Shown piece by piece: positions 24,452 through 33,016 of a stretch of 64,000 nt of DNA; the stretch's first letter is position 1, and each line of letters opens with the position of its first letter. The stretch lies in contig NZ_FOBD01000012.1 in the NCBI RefSeq assembly GCF_900109515.1, positions 1 to 64,000 on the forward strand. The letters run 5' to 3'. The notes beneath the pieces are model-generated. The model made no database searches and had not been told where the DNA came from. It saw nothing but the letters and a program-made list of their open reading frames with translations. This DNA is from Paenibacillus sp. OK003. Lineage in GTDB: Bacteria; Bacillota; Bacilli; Paenibacillales; Paenibacillaceae. Position numbers and translations under genes: made by a program.

Positions 24452-25333
24452 CTATCCTTTAACTGCACCCAATGCAACGCTGCCTATAATCTGTCTGGAG
24501 AATATCGCAAAGACAATGATAATAGGCAGGATCGAGATCGCAACACCCAAATACAACAGTCCGTAATCCATTCCATAATATCCTTGCACCAGCGCAACGA
24601 GTACCGGAAGCGGATATTTATCCAGGGAGAAAAACAGGACCAGCGGCGTGAGAAAATTATTCCACGAACCGATAAAGGTGAATATGCCAAGCGCCGAAAT
24701 AGCCGGGCCCAGAATGGGCAACACAATCTGATTGAATGTGCGGAACTCCCCTGCACTATCCACACGTGCCGATTCAATAATTTCGTCTGGAATGCTGCTC
24801 TCCATAAATTGTTTGATAAAAAACACATTAAATGCATTCGCCGCTGCCGGCAAAATGATCGCTGCATAGCTGTCCAGCAAACCTAACGTACTGAACAGAC
24901 GATACATCCCGATCAGCGCGAGCTGCCCAGGCACCATCATGGTGGCAAGCAAGAACAGGAATAGCCCGTTGCGACCTTTGAACTTGAACTTGGCGAAGCC
25001 ATAAGCCGTTAGTGAACCGATATACAAGGATAGCACCGTAGACGTTCCGGCAATGAAAAAGCTGTTGGCAAACCCGCGCCAGATATTGATTTTGGAAGCC
25101 ATGTTCGTATAATTATCCAGCAAGAAGGGGCCTGGCAGAAACGTAAATGTCGATGCAATCGTCGCATTATTATGTGTGGAATAGATGAGCATGAGATAAA
25201 ATGGAATGATACAGAGCACGGCAAGGCTAATCAAACACAGATAAATAATGACTTTGCCCAGTGTCAGACGCCTCACAGTATCGTACTGCTGTAGCATAAC
25301 TTTTTGTTGTTCGACTGGTTTGACGGTTGGCAT
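24452..25333 (-). CDS. Carbohydrate ABC transporter permease (MalG/ThuG type)
   Basis: Inner membrane permease of 293 residues with six helices. The ATPase-docking EAA loop is ESARVDSAGEFRTFNQIVLPILGPAISALGIF. The text LIYSTHNNATI after helix 1 and DKYPLPVLVALVQGYYGMDYG near the end are typical of CUT1 sugar importers. It follows the first permease by 15 bases and is the last gene of the operon. No ATPase gene is present, as usual for CUT1 systems that share an MsmX-type ATPase. Confidence 0.92.
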   Translation of the reverse strand: MPTVKPVEQQKVMLQQYDTVRRLTLGKVIIYLCLISLAVLCIIPFYLMLIYSTHNNATIASTFTFLPGPFLLDNYTNMASKINIWRGFANSFFIAGTSTVLSLYIGSLTAYGFAKFKFKGRNGLFLFLLATMMVPGQLALIGMYRLFSTLGLLDSYAAIILPAAANAFNVFFIKQFMESSIPDEIIESARVDSAGEFRTFNQIVLPILGPAISALGIFTFIGSWNNFLTPLVLFFSLDKYPLPVLVALVQGYYGMDYGLLYLGVAISILPIIIVFAIFSRQIIGSVALGAVKG

Positions 25334-25348
25334 TTCATTTCCCCCTCC

Positions 25349-26239
25349 CTATGCACGGCTCTTGCGCTTCGTCATCATGAAGGATACGACCGATAGCAGG
25401 ATAATGATGATGAACAGACAGAATGCAATGGCCGCCCCATAACCAAAACGTGTACTTTGGAATGCCACATTATACAGATACATAATACTCGTCATGGCTG
25501 CACGATCCGGACCACCCGTCCCATTCGTCAATGTAAACGGCTGATCGAAAATCTGAATACCCCCAATAATGGACGTGATCATCTGAAATAGAATGATTGG
25601 GCGCAGCATTGGAACGATGATATGAATGAAAATATGTTTCTTTTTCGCCCCATCCATTTGAGCGGCTTCCTGCAGTGACGGATCAATACCCTGAAGGCCT
25701 GCCAGATAGATGACCATGGAGTAACCAAAGTATTGAAAGAACAGAATGGATGAAACAATCAGTCGCATAAACCAGGGATCATTTTTCCAGTTAATTGGAT
25801 CATCGATAAGTCCAACTTGAACCAGAAAATGATTTAAACCGCCGGATTGCCAATCAAAGATCAGACTCACAAGCAGACCCAATGATGCAGCGGTAACGAT
25901 GTTGGGAAAGAAATAAACCGCTCTGAAAAAGTCTCTTCCCTTAAGTAACTTGTCGTTGAGGATAAAGGCGAGTACAAGCGAAACAGTAAGCTGTGGGACT
26001 ACAGAGACACCCCAGATAAAAAGAGTATTAAATAATGTCTTGTAGAACAAAGGATCTTGCAGAACAGTAATATAGTTACCCATTCCGACGAAGTCTGGCG
26101 TAGTAATCCCATCAAAGTTGGTGAAGCTGATATAGAGAGAATACAGAATGGGGTATAGCCCAAAAATGGCGAAAAGAATGAAAAACGGAGCAATGAAATA
26201 GTATCCGTAATGATCTTTGCGGATTGACTTGGCAAACAT
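25349..26239 (-). CDS. Sugar ABC transporter permease (MalF/UgpA type)
   Basis: Partner permease of 296 residues, six helices. The EAA loop reads EAAQMDGAKKKHIFIHIIVPMLRPIILFQMI. An early helix is followed by SLYISFTNFDGI, and NGTGGPDRAAMTSIMYLYNVAF marks the family near the end. It would form a heterodimer with the downstream permease. Its start follows the binding-protein gene by about 50 bases. Confidence 0.92.
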   Translation of the reverse strand: MFAKSIRKDHYGYYFIAPFFILFAIFGLYPILYSLYISFTNFDGITTPDFVGMGNYITVLQDPLFYKTLFNTLFIWGVSVVPQLTVSLVLAFILNDKLLKGRDFFRAVYFFPNIVTAASLGLLVSLIFDWQSGGLNHFLVQVGLIDDPINWKNDPWFMRLIVSSILFFQYFGYSMVIYLAGLQGIDPSLQEAAQMDGAKKKHIFIHIIVPMLRPIILFQMITSIIGGIQIFDQPFTLTNGTGGPDRAAMTSIMYLYNVAFQSTRFGYGAAIAFCLFIIIILLSVVSFMMTKRKSRA

Positions 26240-26291
26240 GATTTGTACCCCCAGTCATCGGATGATTAAAAGGCATTTGCTTACTTCTAAG

Positions 26292-27566
26292 CTAATCCAC
26301 TTCCAGCTCCGGAAATCTCAGTTTGACATCACGCTTGATTCGTTTTACGGCTTCTTCTTTGGTTTGAATGTCATTATTGAGATACAACTGGAGAACATTT
26401 TTGAAGATGTCATTGTTAATGGTTGAATCATATTTGGTTCGCTCATATACAGGAACCTGCTTGGCTGCTTCCGAGAAAAACTCAAAATGCTTCTGCCCTC
26501 CCAAATACGCTGAAGATACAGATCCCGCAAGCTGATCATTCACGACCATATTGCTTGTGAAATAGTCCTGTTCCTTCGCAAGTTCAGACAGAAAATCATG
26601 ATTAAAGTTATAAAACTCAATAAACTTCCAGGCCAAATCCTTTTTGTCACTTTTGCTGTACATCGCAATATAAGTTCCACCGGCACTAAAAGCGGATGGC
26701 CCCGGCGCGAGACCCCACAATCCTTCGGTATCCGGAGCGTTCGCCTTAAAGGTGTATTGCAGCGCCCAGGTTGCTCCCGGATAGAACATCACTTGGCCTT
26801 TTTGCATCGAAGCCGCATATCCGGCACTACCATCATCCAACTCTGCAAGCACATGCCGCTGACGGGCTTCACGAACAAGGTCAAGCACCTTCATATAAGT
26901 GGGATCGATGACTAACTTCCCATCCTTAACCCAAGGGATACCATCATATGAATTGGATATCGCATTCCAGTTGGCCAGGGCATGAACTTTATTCCCACTC
27001 TCCTGCTCAACTCTCTCTCCAATCTCGAATATCTTCGCCCATGTATCGATTTGCGGCGCCACCTTCTCCGGATCGTCCGTACCCAAATATTCTTTGGCCA
27101 AATCTCTCCGATAATAAATACCTCCAGGCGTTCCCTGATAACCGATCGCTCTAATATTTCCTTCGCTATCCTTCTCATTGGCCTGCACAAAAGCATACTG
27201 CTCTGGAATAAGATCATTGGCGTTATACGGTGCTACCGATAAATTCTCCAGATAAGGCACATCAATCAGCTCTCTTATATTTGCATTCTCGATCATAAAC
27301 ACATCCGGAGCCTTAGACGTTGTCTGTAGTGCAGACTTAAGCTTGGTGATGTAGAAATTGCCCGGAATATTGACAAAATTCACCTTAATGTCCGGATATT
27401 TCTCCTCGAATTTCTCAATGGCATAACCTGCTTCATCCGTAAAACTCCAGACGGTGATTTCCTCCTGCTTGGGCTGGTTGGCTCCATTTGGTTGGCAGTC
27501 GGACATCATTATCACTGCGCTTACGAGTGCAATCATGGAGATATATTGAAGCTTAAACTTCTTCAT
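26292..27566 (-). CDS. Extracellular sugar-binding lipoprotein of the ABC importer
   Basis: Solute-binding protein of cluster B (MalE-like), 424 residues. Text such as ITVWSFTDEAGYAIEKFEEKYPDIKVNFVN and PDVFMIENANIRELID is typical. The signal sequence ends MMSDCQ, so the lipobox has Asp just before the lipidated Cys where Ala or Gly is usual; lipidation is likely but not certain. Mature text begins with a QPNGANQPKQEE linker. ATG with GAAGGAGGGG. A cre-like site lies just upstream. The sugar is unknown. Confidence 0.9.
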   Translation of the reverse strand: MKKFKLQYISMIALVSAVIMMSDCQPNGANQPKQEEITVWSFTDEAGYAIEKFEEKYPDIKVNFVNIPGNFYITKLKSALQTTSKAPDVFMIENANIRELIDVPYLENLSVAPYNANDLIPEQYAFVQANEKDSEGNIRAIGYQGTPGGIYYRRDLAKEYLGTDDPEKVAPQIDTWAKIFEIGERVEQESGNKVHALANWNAISNSYDGIPWVKDGKLVIDPTYMKVLDLVREARQRHVLAELDDGSAGYAASMQKGQVMFYPGATWALQYTFKANAPDTEGLWGLAPGPSAFSAGGTYIAMYSKSDKKDLAWKFIEFYNFNHDFLSELAKEQDYFTSNMVVNDQLAGSVSSAYLGGQKHFEFFSEAAKQVPVYERTKYDSTINNDIFKNVLQLYLNNDIQTKEEAVKRIKRDVKLRFPELEVD

Positions 27567-27582
27567 GGGCCCCCTCCTTCAA

Positions 27583-27599
27583 AAAGGAAACGCTTACAT
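27583..27599 (-). promoter_or_regulatory. Putative CcpA-binding cre site
   Basis: Minus-strand text ATGTAAGCGTTTCCTTT matches 16 of 17 positions of the consensus WTGNAANCGNWWNCAWW. It lies directly upstream of the binding-protein gene, where catabolite repression of a sugar importer would act. It also overlaps the ribosome-binding area, suggesting a roadblock type of repression. Confidence 0.6.
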
Positions 27600-27651
27600 T
27601 TTATTAGAGTATATGGATTTTGGAGAAGGCTTTCTCCCCAAATATTGTGAA

Positions 27652-28530
27652 TCATCCTTCATATGTTGTGATATTTGTACGATGCTTCTTGCGAAATTCA
27701 GACGGAGTGCAGTCATTATATTTTTTGAACAGACGGTTGTATGAGTTCACATTGTTGAATCCATGACCAATGGCAATATCCAGAATGGATTCTTCGCGGA
27801 ACAATAACGCCCACTCCGATTTGATGATTCGAAAATGATTCAGGTATTCCATCAGTGTGATTCCTTTGATCTCTTTAAACAATTTACATACGTGAAACTT
27901 GCTGAATTTAATGTGCTCTGCGACTTGATCCAGTTTGACGGGTTCAGCGTAGTGCTCCTCCAGGTATTCACAGACCGATTCGAGAAATTCGAATTTTTTG
28001 GAAGATGTACAGAGCCATCCTGAAGTTAATTCATCTGTAATCGGTGCCTTTGTGCGCAGCATATGAACGATGAGATCATATAATCTGGCCACCATTAACC
28101 AGCGATATCCCGCCTGTCGATCCTTCTCTTCATTTGCTAAGGCATCTATATATTTCCCGAGATTTTTCTCATGACAAAGGCCGCACGGGATGACCGTTGT
28201 TTTATTGAAAAGCTCCCCCAGGTCATGGGTTTCTCTTTCGGTTGTGAAGCTTCCCGTTAATAATTCCAGTCGAAACAGGATAATGGTTAAATGATCTGTA
28301 CCTGGCAAGAAACAGTGAATGTCTCCGGGTTTAATAAGCAGCACGTCTCCGTGTTCAAGGTCAAATATATGGTTATTGACGCCAATTCTCGCGCTTTTCC
28401 CATTGACTACAACCATTTCAACCTCTTCATGCCAGTGTGCGGCAAAATTAAACTGTTCCTCGGTATGAATCACCCGGATTGGAAAACCTTCTGTCATATG
28501 ACCTGTTTCAAGAAAAGTAGGAACACCCAT
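27652..28530 (-). CDS. AraC family regulator of the sugar importer
   Basis: A 292-residue regulator with an N-terminal cupin sensor (HWHEEVEMVVVNG, DVLLIKPGDIHCF) and a C-terminal double HTH (LDQVAEHIKFSKFHVCKLFKEIKGITLMEYLNHFRI; DIAIGHGFNNVNSYNRLFKKYNDCTPSEFRK). It stands 85 bases upstream of the binding-protein gene on the same strand, the usual arrangement for AraC activators of CUT1 operons. The inducer is probably the transported sugar. Confidence 0.9.
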   Translation of the reverse strand: MGVPTFLETGHMTEGFPIRVIHTEEQFNFAAHWHEEVEMVVVNGKSARIGVNNHIFDLEHGDVLLIKPGDIHCFLPGTDHLTIILFRLELLTGSFTTERETHDLGELFNKTTVIPCGLCHEKNLGKYIDALANEEKDRQAGYRWLMVARLYDLIVHMLRTKAPITDELTSGWLCTSSKKFEFLESVCEYLEEHYAEPVKLDQVAEHIKFSKFHVCKLFKEIKGITLMEYLNHFRIIKSEWALLFREESILDIAIGHGFNNVNSYNRLFKKYNDCTPSEFRKKHRTNITTYEG

Positions 28531-28635
28531 CGAATCACCCTTTCCACATTTTCCAGTTCAACAATGATCTAGTTATCATTATTATGCATCAAGTATAGCT
28601 GTCCCTTCTAATCAAGATAAAAAACGATTGAAAAA

Positions 28636-28669
28636 CGAAAAAAGCTCCCCAACATGTGTTAAGGAGCCA
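28636..28669 (-). terminator. Hairpin terminator after a gene remnant
   Basis: Minus-strand stem GGCTCC.../GGGGAGC followed by six T. It directly follows the remnant at 28712-28852 and has no other minus-strand gene to serve. Confidence 0.65.
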
Positions 28670-28711
28670 ATGTACTGATTTATCTATTTACAATCGTTTG
28701 GCTGCCTATGA

Positions 28712-28852
28712 TCATAAATGGTTTATGAAGATCCTTGTCCCAGTACTCCCGGATTTAACGATATGTCCATCGGGGTAGGTTACACTGCTGGCTTCATACG
28801 GATGTCCTACAGAATCGACAGCGGTGCTCTCAACCCTTCGGGGTATAGCCAT
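28712..28852 (-). pseudogene. Unidentified C-terminal gene remnant
   Basis: A 46-codon frame (MAIPRRVESTAVDSVG ... IFINHL) that ends shortly before a proper terminator. It is preceded by an in-frame TAG and by no ribosome binding site. The text HPYEASSVTYPDGHIVKSG looks like real protein and not random translation. I infer the tail of a lost gene but cannot name the family. The rest of the 415-base gap before metE holds the metE leader; I looked for and did not see an S-box or T-box. Confidence 0.35.
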
Positions 28853-28944
28853 AGGCTATAGCTAGATATAACTTAATGGAATTACATTATAACTCCGAAT
28901 ATGTGATAACTTTTTGGTAACATATTGTAGAGGAGTTTTACGTC

Positions 28945-31236
28945 ATGGCAAAAAGCAGTGTATTGGGATATCCACGAATTGGTGCGGATCGGGAATGGAA
29001 GAAAGCCTTGGAGGCATTCTGGTCAGGTAAGCTCGAAGAAACAGAGTTTCAAGCAAAATTGCAGGAGATTCGGTTAGATCACCTGCGCAAGCAGCAGGAA
29101 AAAGACATCGATCTTATTGCTGTCAATGATTTCAGTTACTATGATCACATTCTGGATACTGCCGTTATGTTCGGAATTATTCCAAAACGGTTTGCATATG
29201 ACGGTGGCGCTGTACCTTTGTCCGTCTATTACGGAATTGCTCGGGGAACGAAAGATGCAGCAGCAAGTGAAATGACAAAATGGTTTAACACGAACTATCA
29301 CTATATCGTGCCTGAACTGGACGGTGCTTCCCCTGCCCTTACGGAAAATAAACCACTTATTGCTTATCGCGAAGCTAAAGAGAAGCTCGGTATTGAAGGA
29401 AAACCGGTTCTTGTCGGACCGTTGACCTTCCTGAAGCTGTCCAAAGGATATGATAAATCCGAAACGAACGCTTGGCTGGACCGCTTGCTTCCGCTCTATG
29501 TACAAGTGCTTCAAGAGCTTGCGAATGAAGGAGTTCAGTGGGTACAGATTGACGAGCCAATCCTCGTTACCAAAACAAGTGATGCTGACCTAGAGCTGCT
29601 GAGTAAAATTTATGAGACGTTTGCATCTGCTGTACCAGGTCTGAACATTATGCTGCAAACCTACTTTGAATCCGCAGAGAACTATAGCAGCATTGTTGCC
29701 CTACCGGTTCAAGGTATCGGACTTGATTTTGTACATGGAGCTACGGGTAACATCCAGTCCATTCAAGCGTCCGGTTTCCCAGCGGATAAAGTTTTGGGTG
29801 CTGGGGTTATTGACGGCCGCGGGATCTGGAAAGCCTCTTTGCCAGGAAAGCTGAGGCTGTTGGATGAACTGGCTGAACTCGTAACACCTGAACGTTTATT
29901 CGTGCAATCCTCATGCAGCTTGCTTCATGTTCCGGTAACGACAGAGCGTGAAACTAAACTCACGTCCGAACTGAAAAATGCTCTGGCATTTGCAGATGAA
30001 AAATTGGACGAGATCGTTCTGTTGACAAAAGCATTGTCTTCAAGAAACGCTGAAATCATCGCTGAAATCGAAAATTCCGATCGTGCGATCCAGGCTCTCC
30101 AGCAATCCGAAGAGCGCAATCGTGTTGCTGTTCAAGAAGCCGTGGCAACACTCAGCGTTCAACAGCCGGAACGTTCCCGTCCGTTTGCCGAGCGTCATAT
30201 CTCGCAGCAAGCCAAATGGAAATTGCCACTTTTCCCGACAACGACTATCGGCAGCTTCCCACAATCCGCAGAAGTGCGTAAAGCACGTCAATTGTGGCGT
30301 AAGGGTGAGTTGAACAATGAGCAGTATGCTGCCTTCATCCGGGATCAAATTGATATCTGGATCAAAATTCAGGAAGAGATCGAGATCGATGTTCTCGTAC
30401 ATGGTGAGTTTGAGCGTACCGACATGGTAGAGTTCTTTGGCGAAAAACTTGCAGGGTTTGCCTTTACACAATTCGGATGGGTTCAATCCTACGGTTCCCG
30501 TTGCGTAAAACCACCCATTATTTTCGGAGACGTTGCATTTACTGGAGAAATGACCGTTGAAGAAACCAAATACGCACAGTCCCAGACACAACGTCCTGTA
30601 AAAGGCATGCTCACGGGACCGATCACCATCATGAACTGGTCATTTGTACGGGAAGACATTCCGCGCGAGCACATCGCATATCAATTGGCGTATGCACTGA
30701 GACAAGAAGTCGAAGCACTGGAGCAGGCAGGTATTGGCATGATCCAGGTCGACGAGCCTGCGGTTCGCGAAGGACTGCCATTGAAGGAAAACGAGCAAGC
30801 TGATTATCTGGCTTGGGCGGTCAAAGCTTTCCGTATCTCCACTTGCACGGTTCAAGACACAACTCAAATTCACACACATATGTGCTATTGCGAATTCCAT
30901 GACATGATCGATTCCATCGAAGCGATGGATGCCGATGTTATTTCGATCGAGACATCCCGCAGTCACGGTGAACTGATTCACAGCTTTGAGTTGAACACGT
31001 ATAAACTGGGCATTGGGCTTGGCGTATACGATATTCATAGCCCACGTGTTCCAAGTGTAGATGAAATGACAAGCATGATCGAACGCGCCTTGCGTGTATT
31101 GGACCCTAAACTGTTCTGGATTAATCCGGATTGCGGTCTCAAAACTCGTGGAATCGAAGAGACCGTTGCTTCCTTGCGCAACATGGTTGATGCAACCAAG
31201 ATTGCTCGTGAAAAGCACGTTGCAACAACGGTTTAA
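28945..31236 (+). CDS. metE: Cobalamin-independent methionine synthase MetE
   Basis: Transfers the methyl group of 5-methyltetrahydropteroyl-triglutamate to homocysteine. The 763-residue length is standard, with two barrels: the N-terminal one begins LGYPRIGADREWKKALE, the C-terminal one at about residue 430 with FPTTTIGSFPQSAEVRKARQ. Zn and homocysteine residues are visible in HTHMCYCEFHD and in NPDCGLKTRG, with IQVDEPAVREGLP for substrate binding. ATG with GAGGAG. Only large plus-strand gene in the first half of the window, and monocistronic. No known methionine riboswitch is apparent upstream. Confidence 0.97.
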   Translation: MAKSSVLGYPRIGADREWKKALEAFWSGKLEETEFQAKLQEIRLDHLRKQQEKDIDLIAVNDFSYYDHILDTAVMFGIIPKRFAYDGGAVPLSVYYGIARGTKDAAASEMTKWFNTNYHYIVPELDGASPALTENKPLIAYREAKEKLGIEGKPVLVGPLTFLKLSKGYDKSETNAWLDRLLPLYVQVLQELANEGVQWVQIDEPILVTKTSDADLELLSKIYETFASAVPGLNIMLQTYFESAENYSSIVALPVQGIGLDFVHGATGNIQSIQASGFPADKVLGAGVIDGRGIWKASLPGKLRLLDELAELVTPERLFVQSSCSLLHVPVTTERETKLTSELKNALAFADEKLDEIVLLTKALSSRNAEIIAEIENSDRAIQALQQSEERNRVAVQEAVATLSVQQPERSRPFAERHISQQAKWKLPLFPTTTIGSFPQSAEVRKARQLWRKGELNNEQYAAFIRDQIDIWIKIQEEIEIDVLVHGEFERTDMVEFFGEKLAGFAFTQFGWVQSYGSRCVKPPIIFGDVAFTGEMTVEETKYAQSQTQRPVKGMLTGPITIMNWSFVREDIPREHIAYQLAYALRQEVEALEQAGIGMIQVDEPAVREGLPLKENEQADYLAWAVKAFRISTCTVQDTTQIHTHMCYCEFHDMIDSIEAMDADVISIETSRSHGELIHSFELNTYKLGIGLGVYDIHSPRVPSVDEMTSMIERALRVLDPKLFWINPDCGLKTRGIEETVASLRNMVDATKIAREKHVATTV

Positions 31237-31269
31237 GTATAATAGATAACGAATTCAAGCATTCGTTTA

Positions 31270-31310
31270 TAAAAGGCGGACATTCCTATGCAATGGAATG
31301 TCCGCCTTTT
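31270..31310. terminator. Bidirectional terminator between metE and the anti-sigma gene
   Basis: Perfect stem AAAAGGCGGACATTCC/GGAATGTCCGCCTTTT with an 8-base loop. It sits between convergent genes and is flanked by A and T on both sides. Confidence 0.92.
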
Positions 31311-31405
31311 AATATCATCTTTTCGCTGTCTGCTCAGCAAAATAATGATCTACTGCATATTTAAATGAATCCATAAAACCGAAACTGCTTGTAAGGCTTC
31401 TTTCA

Positions 31406-32257
31406 TTATTGCGGATTTTCATTACTCATCCAGCTGTCGACATGCAGTGGTTCACTGTAGTCTTCCCTGTCAGTAAATTCTTTCAGGTGTTTCTCTGCAT
31501 CTGCACGATTCTCAAAGGCACCCATAACGACGGTGAATTTCCCATTTTGGGTCTGCACTACGCTGCTGCCATCGGCAGAATACTGTTCAGCCAACATAGC
31601 CAATGCTTCACCCTGCTCCATGTCTTCGCTACGGACAAAGAAAAGTTCATGCGATTGCGTTGTCTTCCCGTCTGAAAAAAGCTTCAACTGAATATATCCA
31701 GGCTGCTGATACTCTGACACGGAATAATCCACATCATCTTTAAGTTCAACCACAAAGCCAATCGCGGAATCATCCAAAATGATATTTTGATAGACATCTT
31801 TTACATTCTTAAGTGCTTTAATATCCTTCTCCAACTTGTCATAATCCAGATGACGTACCCCATTGAAGGTGAAGATCAGACGATTCGGCCCTTCTTTGTG
31901 ATCCACAGTATACGATGGAGCAGAGGTGATCTGTTCACCATCGACCTGAAAATGAATGTTTAGTGTATCCGATTCTTTGGTCGTTGTAACCGAAACCCCA
32001 TCTGTGCGCTCCCCGCCACCACCAACTTGCAAAATTTTGACGACAGAACCTATAACAGGTACATCGGATAATGCCTTGGCTACACCTGGAACGTTAGCTG
32101 TTATCATCACCGCAGCACAGGCAGCAACCAGGGAGGAACTGCGCCAGATCATCATTTTTCTTCGCTTTTGGTTTCGTGCGCGCTGCCGGGCTTGCTGAAT
32201 AACTCCGGAAAGGCCGGATGGGATATTGATCTGTTCATATCGTTCTTTTCCTGTCAT
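31406..32257 (-). CDS. Membrane-anchored anti-sigma factor-like protein
   Basis: A 283-residue protein with a cytoplasmic N terminus of about 38 residues, one membrane helix (SSLVAACAAVMITANVPGVA) and a large extracellular part. The start overlaps the sigma-factor stop by 4 bases (ATGA), the normal pairing for an ECF sigma and its anti-sigma. The text ALSDVPVIGSVVKIL after the helix is shared by DUF4179-like and RsgI-like anti-sigma proteins. The C-terminal part (GKFTVVMGAFENRADAEKHLKEF) resembles a SPOR peptidoglycan-binding repeat, so it may sense the cell wall. No zinc-binding anti-sigma motif is visible. Confidence 0.75.
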   Translation of the reverse strand: MTGKERYEQINIPSGLSGVIQQARQRARNQKRRKMMIWRSSSLVAACAAVMITANVPGVAKALSDVPVIGSVVKILQVGGGGERTDGVSVTTTKESDTLNIHFQVDGEQITSAPSYTVDHKEGPNRLIFTFNGVRHLDYDKLEKDIKALKNVKDVYQNIILDDSAIGFVVELKDDVDYSVSEYQQPGYIQLKLFSDGKTTQSHELFFVRSEDMEQGEALAMLAEQYSADGSSVVQTQNGKFTVVMGAFENRADAEKHLKEFTDREDYSEPLHVDSWMSNENPQ

Positions 32258-32778
32258 GTCAAATCAACCTCTTCCTTGGTCAGATGTTTTTTGAGTTTGT
32301 TTAAGATCTTATAGAACCTGGTCTTCACCGTGCTTTCCGGCAGGGACAGTACCTCCGCCATATCCTTGAATCGCTGATCCTGGAAAAATTTCAAAACGAT
32401 AAATGCTCGATCTTCGGGATGCAGATGATCAAGTGCTTCGTATAAATCCCATTGCTCTTCAAGCCCCATGGGACTCTCCTCGGCTGCAAACGGTAATGTA
32501 CTGTCTTCCATATACGTGTATTTCTTCTTTCGTCTGATGTGATCCAGAGAACAGTTGATGACGATCCGGGTCATCCAGGTTTCAAAATAATCAGGACTTT
32601 TCACTTTTTCATAAGATAGAAAACCTTTATAAGATGCCTCAGATATAATTTCCAAGGCTTCCTGTTCATTTTTCACATAAGAGAACGCAAAGCGATAAAG
32701 CTTTTCTTTACATGCCTCCAGACGATCACTGAACTGCTGTTCAGTTAGTGCTGTACTTTCATTACTCAGTTTGTCCAC
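32254..32778 (-). CDS. ECF RNA polymerase sigma factor
   Basis: Group IV sigma factor of 174 residues. Region 2 reads LYRFAFSYVKNEQEALEIISEASYKGF and YFETWMTRIVINCSLDHIRRKKK; region 4 reads LHPEDRAFIVLKFFQDQRFKDMAEVLSLPESTVKTRFYKILNKLKKHL. It resembles the SigV/SigM-like stress sigma factors. It starts at a GTG and overlaps the anti-sigma gene by 4 bases. An inverted repeat TTAGAC-N8-GTCTAA lies about 75 bases upstream (32851-32870). Confidence 0.9.
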   Translation of the reverse strand: MDKLSNESTALTEQQFSDRLEACKEKLYRFAFSYVKNEQEALEIISEASYKGFLSYEKVKSPDYFETWMTRIVINCSLDHIRRKKKYTYMEDSTLPFAAEESPMGLEEQWDLYEALDHLHPEDRAFIVLKFFQDQRFKDMAEVLSLPESTVKTRFYKILNKLKKHLTKEEVDLT

Positions 32779-32930
32779 CCCCGTTGCGACTGTATATTTT
32801 GATTATTGCCGCATTTTTAATAAAGCTTACTTTGTATGTTGTTTCGCATGTTAGACAGCTGAGAGTCTAAAATAGTTTTAAAGAATTGAATTTTTTTTTA
32901 TTTGGGAACAAGAACTTATATCGTCCCAAA

Positions 32931-32960
32931 CGAAAAAAAGCCGCCAATAGGCGACTTCTT
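32931..32960 (-). terminator. Terminator of the sulfonate operon
   Basis: Minus-strand stem GTCGCC/GGCGGC with seven T, 57 bases after the LLM monooxygenase stop. Member of the repeated hairpin family. Confidence 0.85.
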
Positions 32961-33016
32961 TTCTCTTTCTTCATTAGGGAGACCAGCAATTGAAAATCAG
33001 ACTGAAACAGGTGTTT

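Noticed and set aside
28680..28944. SAM or T-box riboswitch before metE
   Set aside because: I looked for the conserved S-box and T-box words and paired stems and did not find them; the region carries a gene remnant on the other strand.
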